64,000 nt of DNA from AC-56 sp963798705 (GCA_963798705.1 CAWCTW010000003.1:620001-684000); one strand, 5' to 3'. Shown: positions 36,040 through 45,327, numbered from the stretch's first letter. A program made the numbers and translations. Notes: generated by a model not told the origin, from the letters alone.

Positions 36040-37151
36040 CTGTCCTGACCCGACACGTCGTGAACACGGCTGATCGGCGGCCGGTCCCCGATTCCTGAGT
36101 GGGGTCGCTGTTGGTTGTAGTGGCGCAGCCAGTGTGGCAGCGCCTTGGCGCGGTCGTTGGATGAGCGGTAGGTGAGGCCGTAAGCCCACTCGCGGGCCAT
36201 CGTCTGCTGGAAGCGCTCGACCTTGCCGTTGGTCTGCGGCCGGCGAGGCGCGGGTGGTGATGTGGCGGATCCGGTGCTCGGCGAGGAGCAGCTCCCGCAG
36301 CGCGGTCGACTTCGTGTAGACGAAGGCGTTGTCGGTCATCAGCCGCTTCGGGCGGATCCCGAGCTCGGCGAAGAAGGCCAGCGCCCTGCGGGTGAAGGCG
36401 GCGACCGTCTCCGCCCGCTCGTCGGCGTGCAGCTCCGAGTAGGCCAGGCCGGGTGTGGTCGTCGACGATCGAGTGGGCGAACTCATAGCCGACCCGCTCG
36501 CGCATCTGCGCTCCGGTGGTGAAGCGACTCGCCGGTGACTTTGCGTGTCCGGGGCGACGAAAGCGCGCGTAGCGCTTGGTGTCCATGTGCAGGAGATCGC
36601 CCGGGCAGGGCCACTCGTAGCGGCGAGCCTGCTCGCGCTTTGGCCTCGGCGGCCGCGAGATGCCGTGGCGGGCGAGGGTGCGGTGGACGGTCGAGTGCGG
36701 GTGGCCGACGACGCCGGCGATCAGCCGCGGCCCCCAGCCGGTGTGGCGGCGGACCTCGCAGATCCGCTCCTGGTCGGCGTCGGCGAAGCTCATTGGGCGA
36801 GCGATGAGGGCGGCTTGAGCGATCGTGCAGGCAGCGAAGCGTGCGGCGCTCGGCGGCCGAGGATTCGCGCCAGCGGTGCCAGCACTTGTGGGCGGTGGCC
36901 GGCGAGACGTTGAAGCAGCCGCGCCGCTCCCTGATCGAGAGCCCGCTCGATCGACAGACAGAGCTGATGGCGGGCGGCAAGTCCGAGCTTCGCCCTAGGG
37001 TGAGTGGTCATCCGGGTCCTCCTTGCTTGAGGTCGTTGAGCAACCCCAAGCCTCGGGATGGGCCCGGATGCCTTTTCGGCGCCAGGCCGCGGCTCCGCGG
37101 AGCCGCGGCCTGAATGCCCTCAGGTGTTCACGATGTCTTTGGGCAGGTCAG
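36040..37151 (-). mobile_element. IS481-family insertion sequence, copy 2 (inverted)
   Basis: The same element as 29299-30403 in the opposite orientation. It is flanked by CTAC at 36036-36039 and 37152-37155, a variant of the usual CTAG target. It is a few bases longer than copy 1 because of scattered single-base indels. It lies inside the split membrane-protein gene. Confidence 0.88.
36041..37011 (-). pseudogene. IS481 transposase, several frameshifts
   Basis: It starts identically to copy 1 (MTTHPRAKLGLAARHQLCLS) and is then broken by indels near 36950, 36800, 36530, 36445, 36295 and 36240. All catalytic blocks are recognisable in one frame or another (LLHMDTKRYARFRRP, KRLMTDNAF, KVERFQ after correction). 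Copy 1 is intact, so these differences record either decay or base-calling error. Confidence 0.85.
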
Positions 37152-37383
37152 CTACCCGGGGCAGGTGTGGCTATGGCTCTACACGTTCTGGTACCAGATC
37201 TCCCCCTTCAACACCTCCGAGAACGCGGACGCCGAGATCTGGGTGATCATGGCCGTCCTCAGCCTGGCTTTCATCTGCATTCCCTTCATCCCTGGCCTCC
37301 GCAGCCTGCCCCGGTACCTCGGCGTGCATCGGCTGATCTGGCGCGAGCACTACCGGCGGGTGGAGGCAGGCCGCTAGTCATCG

Positions 37384-37914
37384 ATGGCTGCCCGAGCGAA
37401 GTTCACGGTCGAGGAGGCGCGCCAGATCGGCGAGCAGATCGGCATCGACTGGTCCTCGGCGCCGTTCGACGTCGAGCAGTTCCGGGCCGGCCTCGACGTC
37501 GAGCTCGAACACGGTGCCCAGGACCCACGGACCGACGTCACCGGCGATGACCCCACGACGACCGGCAAGATCGCCCTGGCGCATCTGAACGAGTTTCCCG
37601 ACTACTACACGCGCCTCGAGGCGATGGAGGAACAGGCGAAGCGAGACCGCGGATCGCCTAACGGCGCGCGGCGCCTCGAGCACGCGTCGCTTCACGCGAA
37701 AGCCGCAAGAGCGCAACTATGTGGGGCGGTTGCCTTCTCCCGCCTCCTCGGGACATCGCGTGGGGGTACCCAAGCGCGAGGGCGACCGAAGCCGCCCTCG
37801 CATCCAGCGATCGGGTCGCGTCGCTCGCCTACAACTTGGAGTGCGAGCCGCGGCGATCGATTTTGGTTGCGACCCAACCGCCGTTCTGGTGCCTCGCGTG
37901 GACCTCAACCTTGA
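37384..37914 (+). CDS. DUF5661 protein, C-terminus probably altered by a frameshift
   Basis: The first ~90 residues match the DUF5661 pattern: FTVEEARQIGEQIGIDWSSA, FDVEQFRAGLDVELEHG, then GKIALAHLNEFPDYYTRLEA. Family members normally end shortly after this. Here a missing base near 37650 may hide a TAA at about 37660; the rest of the frame (to 37914) is low complexity and overlaps the gene on the other strand. The function of DUF5661 is unknown. Confidence 0.7.
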   Translation: MAARAKFTVEEARQIGEQIGIDWSSAPFDVEQFRAGLDVELEHGAQDPRTDVTGDDPTTTGKIALAHLNEFPDYYTRLEAMEEQAKRDRGSPNGARRLEHASLHAKAARAQLCGAVAFSRLLGTSRGGTQARGRPKPPSHPAIGSRRSPTTWSASRGDRFWLRPNRRSGASRGPQP

Positions 37915-38167
37915 GGCCCGGCTTCAGCGCCGAGAACCCTTTGATGTGGTCGTACCTGGTCTGCTTGGTGACCCGGAAATCCACCTTGCCCTTCGAACGT
38001 GTATTGACGATGACCTTCTTGGGGTGGTGCTGGGTCGAGACCACCTTGCCGCGGAGGTCGTGCCGGTGGCTGTCTTTGGACGCCGTTGCTACGGGCGCCG
38101 CGATGGCCGCCATGCTGAGCAGAGCGGCCAATACAAACGCCAACCTGCTCCTGAACATGCCTCTCAT
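37829..38167 (-). CDS. secreted DUF5666-like small protein
   Basis: The ATG at 38165-38167 has AAAGGAG upstream. The 112-residue product has a signal peptide (SRLAFVLAALLSMAAIAAPV) and a beta-rich domain: DLRGKVVSTQHHPKKVIVNT, then DFRVTKQTRYDHIKGFSALK and KVEVHARHQNGGWVATKID. The strand pattern is that of a small OB-like barrel as in DUF5666 proteins, which are exported. The role is unknown. Confidence 0.75.
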   Translation of the reverse strand: MRGMFRSRLAFVLAALLSMAAIAAPVATASKDSHRHDLRGKVVSTQHHPKKVIVNTRSKGKVDFRVTKQTRYDHIKGFSALKPGLKVEVHARHQNGGWVATKIDRRGSHSKL

Positions 38168-38342
38168 CGTGCACTCCTTTCTGGAGACATTAGATGTAGA
38201 TCCAGTGTGGTCGGAGGCCTTCAAGCCCCACCCCTCGGGAAGGCAAAGATTTGGACAAAGAAATGAGGCACCAACCGCACGGCCGCACGGCGCTGCGGCG
38301 TTTTTCGCGGGCGCAGTCGAAGAGTGAGCCGGGAACGGCCCC

Positions 38343-39480
38343 CTAAAAAGCCCCGGTTGCTGGTTTGCCCCTGATCCAAGCCAGCGCGAGCGCCGCGACC
38401 AGCATCGCCACCGCCGGAAACAGAAACGCAGCGGTCGGCGAGACCAGCGTGTAGAGCAGCCCAGCGAGGCCGCTGGCGATGAGGTTGCCGAAGCTCTGGA
38501 TCCCGGCAAGCGCCCCGAAGGCCGAGCCACGAACGTCCTGCACGGCGAGCGTAGCGACCGCCGAGTGTCAGCCGTCTCGACCACGCCGATCCCGACTCCG
38601 GCGACGATGAAGCAGGCGGCGAGCAGGACGATACTCGCGCCCGTCAAGGCAAAGCCGATGTACGCGACGCCGAACGCGGCGACACCGGAAATGAGAACCG
38701 CGAGCGGCGTTCGCCGATCGGCGATCCGGCCGGCCGGGACGCTGGTCAGGGTCGCAGCGATGTTGTAGAGGAGGTAGAGGGCGATCGCGATTTGCGCCGC
38801 GGAGTCGGTAGAGTGGCCCGGTTCTAACAGGTCGGTGGCCCGCAGGATCAGCAGCGTCGCGGCGATGTTGCCGACCTCAAAGACGCTGATCGCCCCCAGC
38901 AGTTGGCCGAGCGTCCCGCGGAAGACCGGCCTGATCTTGATCCGGGTCGGCTGGCGCTCGTGCTGCTTCGGTCGCGCGGTGTGGCCGATCGCATAGACGA
39001 TTGCGACCACCGCGAGCACACCAGGGATCACCGAAAGCAGGATCGCCGTACGCACGCGAACCAGGCCCACCAGTGCGAGGGCGAGCAGCGGTCCGACGAT
39101 CGCGCCGAGGTTGTCCATCGCCCGCTCGAATCCGTAGGCGCGGCCGTAGGCGACGGCGGGCACCGCGTCGGCTAGCAGGGCGTTGCGGGCCGGCACCCGT
39201 AGGCCGCGGCTTGCCCATGCGCTCCGGCGCGAAGCACCCCACCTGCCAGGCAGCCGCAGCGGCCCCAACGAGGGCGGAAAGAACCGCTGTGCTCGCATAG
39301 CCCCCTACCGCAACCCTCCGCCGGCGATGGGGATCGTCGGCCAGCGCCCCACCGCCGAAACGAGCCACGCCGGCCAGCCCGTCGGAGACCCCCTCGATCA
39401 GTCCGAGCACGCTCGCCGGGGCGCCCAGCGTCCGAGGTTAAGAACGTCGGCAGCAGCGAGGTCGGGATCTCGTGGCAGAT
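38343..39480 (-). pseudogene. MFS transporter, truncated and frameshifted
   Basis: Blocks in order on the minus strand are EIPTSLLPTFLTS, GLIEGVSDGLAGVARFGGGA, YGRAYGFERAMDNLGAIVGP, TSVPAGRIADRRTPLAVLIS and GSAFGALAGIQSFGNLIASG. Frame changes occur near 39420, 39220 and 38565. These blocks are typical of one branch of 12-helix MFS proteins. The N-terminus is cut at the IS982 copy at 39520. No start codon remains. Confidence 0.7.
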
Positions 39481-39519
39481 CGACGACTATCTCCAGACCA
39501 TCCGGCCCCGCCGACCTAG

Positions 39520-40557
39520 ATCACTGATTCCTAATCGCCGCGAGCGGCGAGTGGCTGGGTAGGGCAGGCAAAAAGGCCGTCGAAGGTCGGCGTGTTCCAG
39601 CAACGTCCGACCACACGGAGGTGGTGCCACGTGCCCACCGACCTCGACGACCTTCTGATCGCACTTTACGTGCTCGCCGACGAATTCCTGCCCCGGAGAG
39701 ATCCATCCCGGCCGGGGCGAAAGCCCCGCATCTCCGACGCCGAGGTGATCTGCCTCGCCGTCGCCCAGGTCCTGCTCGACTGCCCCAAGGAGCGGCGCTT
39801 CCTGCGCTTCTGCCGAGCGCCGGCTCGGCCACCTGTTCCCCTACGTCCCCGGCCAGTCCGGCTACAACAAGCGGGTGCGGGAGCTGGCGCCGCGAGATCG
39901 TCGCCTTGCTCGGCCACCTGGCGCGGATCTCGCCCTCCTGGTGCGACAACCTGCGCCTGATCGACGCCACCCCGGTCCCCTGCGGGGCAGTCGCGCCAGA
40001 CCGTGAGAGCGATCGGAGTTCGCCGGGCACGCCGCCTACGGCTACTGCGCCGCGCACTCGCGCCACTTCTGGGGCTTCAAGCTCTACCTGCTGGCCGCCC
40101 CCGACGGGATGCCGATCGCCTTCGAGCTCGCCCCCGCCAACGTCCCCGAGCGCGAGGTCGTCGCCGGCTGCTCGAGGGAGTCGACCTCGAGGGCTACACG
40201 GTGATCGGCGACAAGGGGCTCTCGGGCAGCCGAGATCGAGGAGCTCGTCGCCTGGCTCGGCGGTGCCTTCCTGCGCCCCGACCGCAAGCGACGAGGCGCC
40301 CCGCTTCGGCAACCTCGGCGGCGTGCGCCAGTGGATCGAGGCGATCTTCGACCAGCTGAAGGACCAGCTCTCCCTGGAGCGCCACGGCGCCCACACGATG
40401 CCCGGGCCTGCGGGCCAGGGTCGCCCAGCGGCTGCTGGCGCTCGGGTGCCTGCGTCTGGCACAACTGGCGGCTCTGGGAGGCGGGCGAGCTCGAGGGCCC
40501 GATCCGCAGCCTGGTCGCCTACGACCATTGAGGTCGAGGTGAATGGGAATCAGTGAT
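39520..40557 (+). mobile_element. IS982-family insertion sequence, copy 2
   Basis: The ends ATCACTGATTCC and its mirror are flanked by CTAG at 39516-39519 and 40558-40561. The end sequence agrees with copy 1 at nearly every position, but the internal sequence is clearly diverged, so it is a related, separate IS. It sits between an N-terminally truncated MFS gene and a C-terminally truncated GNAT gene. Confidence 0.85.
39631..40531 (+). pseudogene. IS982-family transposase, several frameshifts
   Basis: GTG start after a GGAGG site: MPTDLDDLLIALYVLADEFL, PRISDAEVICLAVAQVLLDC. Later blocks in other frames are SWCDNLRLIDATPVPCGA, YTVIGDKGLSG and FGNLGGVRQWIEAIFDQLKD with the last acidic residue, ending LVAYDH. 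At least five single-base indels are needed to restore one frame. Confidence 0.82.
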
Positions 40558-40561
40558 CTAG

Positions 40562-41027
40562 TGTCGTAGCCTCCAGCGACCTTCTTCACCAGGTGCCTGA
40601 TCGCGGTGTTGTCGGGATGGATCAGGCCCGTGAACCGGATCACGCCCGCCTCACGGGCGCGGAGGACGAGCGCGCTTAGCAGCGCCGTTCCGAGGCCGAT
40701 CCGCATCCATCGATCGCCGACGCCGATTGCGAACTCCGCCGTTTCGGGGTGATCGGCGCTGCGGACATAGCGGGCGGTGCCGAAGCTTTGGCCGCTTTCG
40801 GGATCGACCGCAATCAGCGCCTCGTGGCGAACGTGATCGATCGCGGTCAAGTAGTCAAGCTGGCGGTCCGAAAGCCTCGGCTGGGGAGCGAGGAAGCGCA
40901 GGAAGATCGACTTCGCGCTGGCGCTCCGAAAGCCCTCGTGGAGTCGTTCGCGGTCGCCTGGCCCGATCGATCGAATCAACGCCCTGGTCCCGTCTCGCAG
41001 CCCGACTATCTGGCCCCCGTTGCTCAT
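40562..41027 (-). pseudogene. GNAT-family acetyltransferase truncated by IS982
   Basis: The first 155 residues are GNAT-like: RSIGPGDRERLHEGFRSASA, FAIGVGDRWMRIGLGTALLS (acetyl-CoA site), and FTGLIHPDNTAIRHLVKKVA. The frame then enters the IS982 end at 40561. The last strand of the fold is missing. It resembles the GNAT domains that sit on protein acetyltransferases of actinobacteria. On the other side of the IS, GPDGLEIVVDLP could be its original tail. Confidence 0.75.
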
Positions 41028-41037
41028 GGACTTCGCG

Positions 41038-41416
41038 TCACCGTAGGGCGTCCGATCGGCACGATCTCCACGTTCTGTTCAGAAATCGCCGCTCACCTGG
41101 CCCCTCAGCCACGGGTTCCAGCGTAACGCGCTGACCCAGGCGCTCGAGCTGGCCAACCAGGTGCTTGGCTAGACGCTCGGGCCGCTCGCGGTTGAGGAAA
41201 TAGTCGCCGCCGAGATCCTCGTCGGGCTTCTCATCCCAGAGGATGTAGTAGGCGCTGACGAGAATCGAGTGGGCGACGGCGACGATCGCCTTTTGGTGAC
41301 CGCGGCGGCGCTTGATCGGCGTGTATTGGGCGTTCAGGTAGGTGTCGCGGGTGCGCCCGGCTGCGGAATTGGCAGCCTCGACGAGCGCCGTGCGAAGCCA
41401 GCCGGCTCGCTTGCTT
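41038..41416 (-). pseudogene. C-terminal remnant of an IS110-family transposase
   Basis: Minus-strand residues SKRAGWLRTALVEAANSAAG, GHQKAIVAVAHSILVSAYYI and DLGGDYFLNRERPERLAKHL are the transposase_20 end of an IS110/IS1111 protein. The N-terminal catalytic part is absent. It starts right at the stop codon of the TauE gene, so a deletion or insertion joined the two. Confidence 0.8.
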
Positions 41417-42206
41417 AGCCGCCTCCGGTCGAGGGCCCACCGAGCAGCAGGACGTCCACCAGCAGCAGCAGTCCGATGACGGCGACGATCACGCCGAACG
41501 CGTGGGCGAGCGTCGCGGGGCGAACTCTTAACCCGATCCGGCTTCCGGCGAGCGCCCCCACGGCGGCAGTTGCGGCGAGCAGCATCGTGAGTGGCCAGTC
41601 CGGCTCCGCGCCCTCGACAAGATGGCTGGCCAGGGCCGCGATGCCCGTGAAGGTGATGATCGCGAGCGACGTCGCGATCGCGCGACGCATCGGCAGATCG
41701 AGCAGCATCGTCAGTGCCGGGACGATCACGAAGCCGCCCCCGACTCCGAAGAAGCCCGTCAGCGCGCCGACGCCCAGCCCGCTGGCGCCGACGGCGGGCA
41801 CCCGTGGCCGAGGACAGCCGCCGTCCTGCTCGACGGCCGGGAGCGCCTTGCCTCCGCGTGCGTACGTGGCTGCGGCGGCGACCAGCATCAGCGGGACGAA
41901 CGCGAGCACCAGCGTTCGGGCCCCTACCTGCGTGTTCGCCAGCGTTCCGAGGTAGGCCCCGGCCGCGGCGGGGACCGCGAACGCGAACGCGACCCGCCAG
42001 CACAGGTTCCCCTCCTTCGCATGAGCGAACGCCCCGACGGAGGCGCCGATGGCCACGACTATCAAGGAGGCGGTCGTGGCCGGCGTCGCTCCCTGGTCGA
42101 GGAGGTAGACGAGCACCGGAAGGGCGAGGATCGCTCCGCCACCCCCAACCGCCCCCACGACGCCGCCGATCACCAGCCCGAGCGCCGCCGCGAGCACGAG
42201 ATCCAT
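41415..42206 (-). CDS. TauE/SafE-family membrane exporter
   Basis: 263 residues with eight hydrophobic segments in two repeats, each with the Gly-rich turn of the family: GGVVGAVGGGGAILALPVLV and VGALTGFFGVGGGFVIVPAL. Proteins of this family are proposed to carry sulphite, sulphoacetate or other organosulphur anions. The final helices end LLLVDVLLLGGPSTGGG. The C-terminal codons touch the IS110 remnant, so the last residues may not be original. Confidence 0.88.
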   Translation of the reverse strand: MDLVLAAALGLVIGGVVGAVGGGGAILALPVLVYLLDQGATPATTASLIVVAIGASVGAFAHAKEGNLCWRVAFAFAVPAAAGAYLGTLANTQVGARTLVLAFVPLMLVAAAATYARGGKALPAVEQDGGCPRPRVPAVGASGLGVGALTGFFGVGGGFVIVPALTMLLDLPMRRAIATSLAIITFTGIAALASHLVEGAEPDWPLTMLLAATAAVGALAGSRIGLRVRPATLAHAFGVIVAVIGLLLLVDVLLLGGPSTGGG

Positions 42207-42347
42207 GACTACCTACCTAGCGATTGTTGGCGCCGAGTCTCTGGCTTGCCGCCAAGAGGAGTGTTCGGCACAAGCGCGAAGGCCGGGTATGCGATCTCAA
42301 TGACGATGGAGCTGCCAGCTGATCCGCGACTGGCACTGCACTGAGGT

Positions 42348-42569
42348 CTACTCGTCGGCGTCGTCGAAGTGCTGGACGAACATGTCCGAGCCGGGAAAGA
42401 CCTCGGACTCGTGACCGTCATCCCAGCGCACGAGATATGGCGGCGCCCCCTCCTCGCCCAGCACCTTGAGGATCTCGCCGTCTCGTTGCGGCTCGCCCTG
42501 ATGGTGGCCCCGAACCACCAGGCGATCCCCCGGCTTGGCGTGAAGAGTTGGGTGCTCATCGGAAGCCAT
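42348..42569 (-). CDS. DUF1918 protein
   Basis: 73 residues: MASDEHPTLHAKPGDRLVVR, then HHQGEPQRDGEILKVLGEEG and PPYLVRWDDGHESEVFPGSD. That is the full DUF1918 SH3-like barrel. An AAAGGACGG site precedes the ATG. A second, truncated copy with nearly the same 5' region lies at 54204-54308. The biochemical role is unknown; in many actinobacteria it is a stand-alone small protein. Confidence 0.85.
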   Translation of the reverse strand: MASDEHPTLHAKPGDRLVVRGHHQGEPQRDGEILKVLGEEGAPPYLVRWDDGHESEVFPGSDMFVQHFDDADE

Positions 42570-42605
42570 ATCCGTCCTTTCGTCTTCGCTCTGCCGTGGT
42601 TTGAG

Positions 42606-42893
42606 TCAGGCAGTCTCCTGGCGGAAACGCTCGACCGTCTCCTCATACGGTTGCTCGTAGACCGCATGGACGTCCCAGTTGATGATGTCCATGTAGGGCT
42701 GCATCAGCTCCGTCAACTCGCGCGGGTCGTCGGTCTCGACCAAAAGGAAACCGGCGCCGCCGCCCGCGAGGCTGTACCAGCCGCGGATCTTCTCGGGGTG
42801 GTTAAGGCCAGCGTCGTGGGAGGACACGATTCGCTTGCGGACGTCATCGACGTCGACCCCTCGCTGCCACTTAAAGCGGCAATACCAAAGCAT
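42606..42893 (-). CDS. DUF3303-like small protein
   Basis: 95 residues. The pattern LWYCRFKWQRGVDVDDVRKR, then IRGWYSLAGGGAGFLLVETD and LMQPYMDIINWDVHAVYEQP fits a ferredoxin-like dimeric alpha/beta-barrel as in DUF3303 (a relative of stress-responsive A/B barrel proteins). It lies 36 bp upstream of the DUF1918 gene on the same strand, so the two are probably co-transcribed. Confidence 0.8.
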   Translation of the reverse strand: MLWYCRFKWQRGVDVDDVRKRIVSSHDAGLNHPEKIRGWYSLAGGGAGFLLVETDDPRELTELMQPYMDIINWDVHAVYEQPYEETVERFRQETA

Positions 42894-43043
42894 GAATTTC
42901 TCCTTCCTCGAACCTGCCTCCTCCCCGCTCGCGGGCAGGACCCGAGAGGCACCTTACCCGCAGTCCTGGGCTCGACGAGCGTCCGCTGGTCGACGCACAC
43001 CCGGCGCTCCACCAGCTACCGCGCTACGCCGGCGTCTCGGGCA

Positions 43044-43292
43044 TCAGTCGCTGCCGACGACCTCCACATCGGAGCCGTGTGGGTCGCCACCCGCTCCCTC
43101 GATCTCGCGGCGCGCTCGATCGACCGCCTCGAATTCGTTCTCGGCCTGCACCCTCAGGTGGTGGTGGCGGCGCCGAGCGTCAACCGGCGTAGGACCGCCC
43201 CGGGCCCTGTAGATGCCGCGCCGAAACAGCTCGACGATCACATAGGGCGCCAGTGCGCCTTGCCACGTCAGTCGGTAGCTGTGAACGCTCAT
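43044..43292 (-). CDS. hypothetical protein (82 aa)
   Basis: The ATG at 43290-43292 starts MSVHSYRLTWQGALAPYVIV, followed by ELFRRGIYRARGG and an acidic, helical C-terminus (AENEFEAVDRARREIEGAGG). The longer frame upstream is low complexity and unlikely to be translated. No family recognised. Confidence 0.5.
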   Translation of the reverse strand: MSVHSYRLTWQGALAPYVIVELFRRGIYRARGGPTPVDARRRHHHLRVQAENEFEAVDRARREIEGAGGDPHGSDVEVVGSD

Positions 43293-43699
43293 CCGCCGTA
43301 CCCGTGGGCGCAGGCTATCGGGGCCAGGACCGGGAAATGAGGAGGCGGCGGCAAGTTCGTACGCGATGGCGCGCAATCGGCCGTCGACTTGGCACCTCCG
43401 TAGCACGCCTCCCTCGGACGGGGGAGGGTCCAGGGCACAGCGCTGTAGCGCCTGATGACCGCCGGGTGGCAGATGGCGCGGGTCGACTAAAGATCGACTT
43501 TGAGTAACCGAACGCAAGAGGCCCCGGCCGACGCGATCCGACCGGGGGAGAGAGACGACGCAGACCAAGGCAGAGCCAACAGGTACCGCCGTGAGGGCCC
43601 TCTTCCAAGGGCGCTGCCACCCATGGATCGGTTTGGCAGCGATCCGAAAGGGATACGACTCTCGGCGGACCTGCGCCGCGAACAGACGGGCTACATTCG
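43293..43699. other. intergenic, no gene recognised
   Basis: About 400 bp between the small gene at 43044 and the IS256 target duplication. Long frames exist on both strands but have no recognisable domain, start signal or consistent codon bias. No hairpin or tRNA was seen. Confidence 0.4.
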
Positions 43700-43707
43700 C
43701 GGCCGCG

Positions 43708-45122
43708 GGTCACGTCCCATAGCGTGGTGTAGGACCGGGTCGGACGGAACTTCGTCGCCGACGTAGTTCCGGCCACCGCGGCGCCCGATGATCGTCGGTC
43801 TATTCCACGGATCGACGAGAGGAGCACCACGATGGCCGAGAACAAGAGAATGACGGCAGAGGAGGTCGTCAGCTACCTGCAAGAGGGCGACGGAGCCGAC
43901 TTCGTGCGCGAGTCGCTTCGCTGGATGGTCGGCGAGCTGATGGAGGCCGAGGTCTCAGGGCTGATCGGCGCCGAGCACGGCGAGCGCACCGCCGACCGCG
44001 CCACCCACCGAAACGGCTACCGCCCGCGGCGCTGGGACACCCGCGCCGGCGAGCTCGAGCTGCAGATCCCGAAGCTGAGGCGAGGCAGCTACTTCCCGAG
44101 CTTCCTCGAGCCGCGCAAGCGATCCGAGCAGGCGCTCCTTAACGTCGTCCAGCAGGCCTACGTCTGCGGCGTCTCGACCCGCAAGGTCGACCAGCTGGTC
44201 GAGTCGCTCGGGCTGCGGATCTCGCGCTCGGAGGTCTCACGGATCTCGAAGGGACTCGATGAGCAGGTCACCGCCTTCCGCACCCGGCCGCTCGAGGGCC
44301 GCTATCCCTACCTGTGGCTCGACGCCAAGGTCGAGAAGGTCCGCGACGGCGGCCGGGTGCGCCGCAAGGCGCTCGTGATCGCCCACGCGGTCCATGAGAC
44401 GGGCCGGCGAGAGGTGCTGGCACTCGACGTCGGCGAGGCCGAGACCGAGGCGTTTTGGCGCCAGTTCCTGCGCGACCTGGTCAAGCGCGGCCTGGTCGGA
44501 GTCCAGCTCGCGGTCTCCGACGCCCACCCGGGCTTAAAGGCGGCGATCGCCCAGGTGCTGGGCTGTCCGTGGCAGCGCTGCACGGTCCACTTCCTCCGCG
44601 ACTGCCTCGGCCATTGCCGCCGCGACGAGCACGGGATGGTGGCGGCGCTGATCAGGCCGATCTTCAACCAGCCGACCCGCGAGGAGGCCCGCGACCGCCT
44701 CTCGGAGGCGGTGGCGGCGCTCGAGGGCCGACTCGACAAGGTTGCGGCGATGCTCGAGGAGGCCGAGGAGGACATCCTCGCCTTCTATGCCTTCCCCGCC
44801 GCCCACCGCAGGAAGCTGCGCTCGACCAACCCGCTCGAACGCCTGAACCGCGAGATCGGTCGCCGCACCGACGTCGTCGGGATCTTCCCCGACGATCGCT
44901 CGCTCGTCCGCCTCGCCTCGATGCTGGCGATCGAGCAGAACGACGAGTGGTTGGTCGGGCGGCGCTACCTGAGCAACGAGTCGATCGCCCTCGTCCTCGA
45001 GGACGAGGGCGATCGCATCGAAGCTCCGAAGGAGGTGAAAGAGCTCCAGGCGGTCTGAGCAGCCGAACGTCTCACCGAGGATCGTGGGTGCCGACTCTTA
45101 CACCACGTCCTGGGACTTGACT
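43708..45122 (+). mobile_element. IS256-family insertion sequence, intact
   Basis: The ends are 27-bp inverted repeats with six mismatches (left begins GGTCACGTCCCA, right mirrors AGTCAAGTCCCA, both then CGTGGTGTA). They are flanked by an 8-bp duplication CGGCCGCG at 43700-43707 and 45123-45130. Both the 8-bp duplication and the repeat length are normal for IS256. Confidence 0.9.
43832..45058 (+). CDS. IS256-family (mutator-type) transposase
   Basis: 408 residues, full length. The mutator-type DDE core is visible: YPYLWLDAKVEKVRDGGRVR with the first Asp, VGVQLAVSDAHPGLKAAI with the second, and RRKLRSTNPLERLNREIGRR with the Glu. A GGAG-type site lies before the ATG. With its intact ends this is the most likely active mobile element of the window. 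Confidence 0.95.
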   Translation: MAENKRMTAEEVVSYLQEGDGADFVRESLRWMVGELMEAEVSGLIGAEHGERTADRATHRNGYRPRRWDTRAGELELQIPKLRRGSYFPSFLEPRKRSEQALLNVVQQAYVCGVSTRKVDQLVESLGLRISRSEVSRISKGLDEQVTAFRTRPLEGRYPYLWLDAKVEKVRDGGRVRRKALVIAHAVHETGRREVLALDVGEAETEAFWRQFLRDLVKRGLVGVQLAVSDAHPGLKAAIAQVLGCPWQRCTVHFLRDCLGHCRRDEHGMVAALIRPIFNQPTREEARDRLSEAVAALEGRLDKVAAMLEEAEEDILAFYAFPAAHRRKLRSTNPLERLNREIGRRTDVVGIFPDDRSLVRLASMLAIEQNDEWLVGRRYLSNESIALVLEDEGDRIEAPKEVKELQAV

Positions 45123-45327
45123 CGGCCGCGCGCGCCAAAGCAGCCGCAGCTCGTCAGACTTTGGCCGCTTTGCGGCTGCGCGAAGGCTCTGCGCCCGTCG
45201 CACCAGAACGCCTCACCGGATGTCGTTTGCGTCGTACACGCTCACGCCTGAGCTCCTTCATCACGGCCGACATCAAGCGGCGAGGCATGTGCGTCTCCTC
45301 GGTTCCACGGTTCGCGCCCGACCCATC

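Larger units (their letters stand above)
34321..37377 (+). pseudogene. membrane protein gene split twice by insertion sequences
   Basis: Exon-like pieces are 34321-34414, 35398-36039 and 37156-37377. Removing both IS elements and one copy of each 4-bp duplication joins the reading frame precisely (VVAL|VGIT and ETGSY|PGQV). The 319-residue product has a first helix after YDLVKEF, a long extracytoplasmic region and two or more C-terminal helices (IWVIMAVLSLAFICIPFIPG). One extra base near 35963 is also required. It overlaps the end of the cytochrome b remnant, so a subunit of a quinol-oxidising respiratory complex is likely. It cannot be made in this strain. Confidence 0.7.

Noticed and set aside
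37829..39298. Single 489-codon minus-strand gene joining an MFS transporter to a secreted protein
   Set aside because: The middle is read-through of a frameshifted MFS end; the DUF5666-like protein has its own Shine-Dalgarno, ATG and signal peptide at 38167.
41038..42003. Long minus-strand frame overlapping the TauE gene
   Set aside because: Only its last ~115 codons look like protein (IS110 remnant); the first part is an antiphase shadow of the TauE/SafE gene.
45131..45175. Inverted repeat GCAGCCGCA/TGCGGCTGC beyond the IS256 right flank as a terminator
   Set aside because: The loop would be long, no T-tract follows, and no gene ends at the right place for it.
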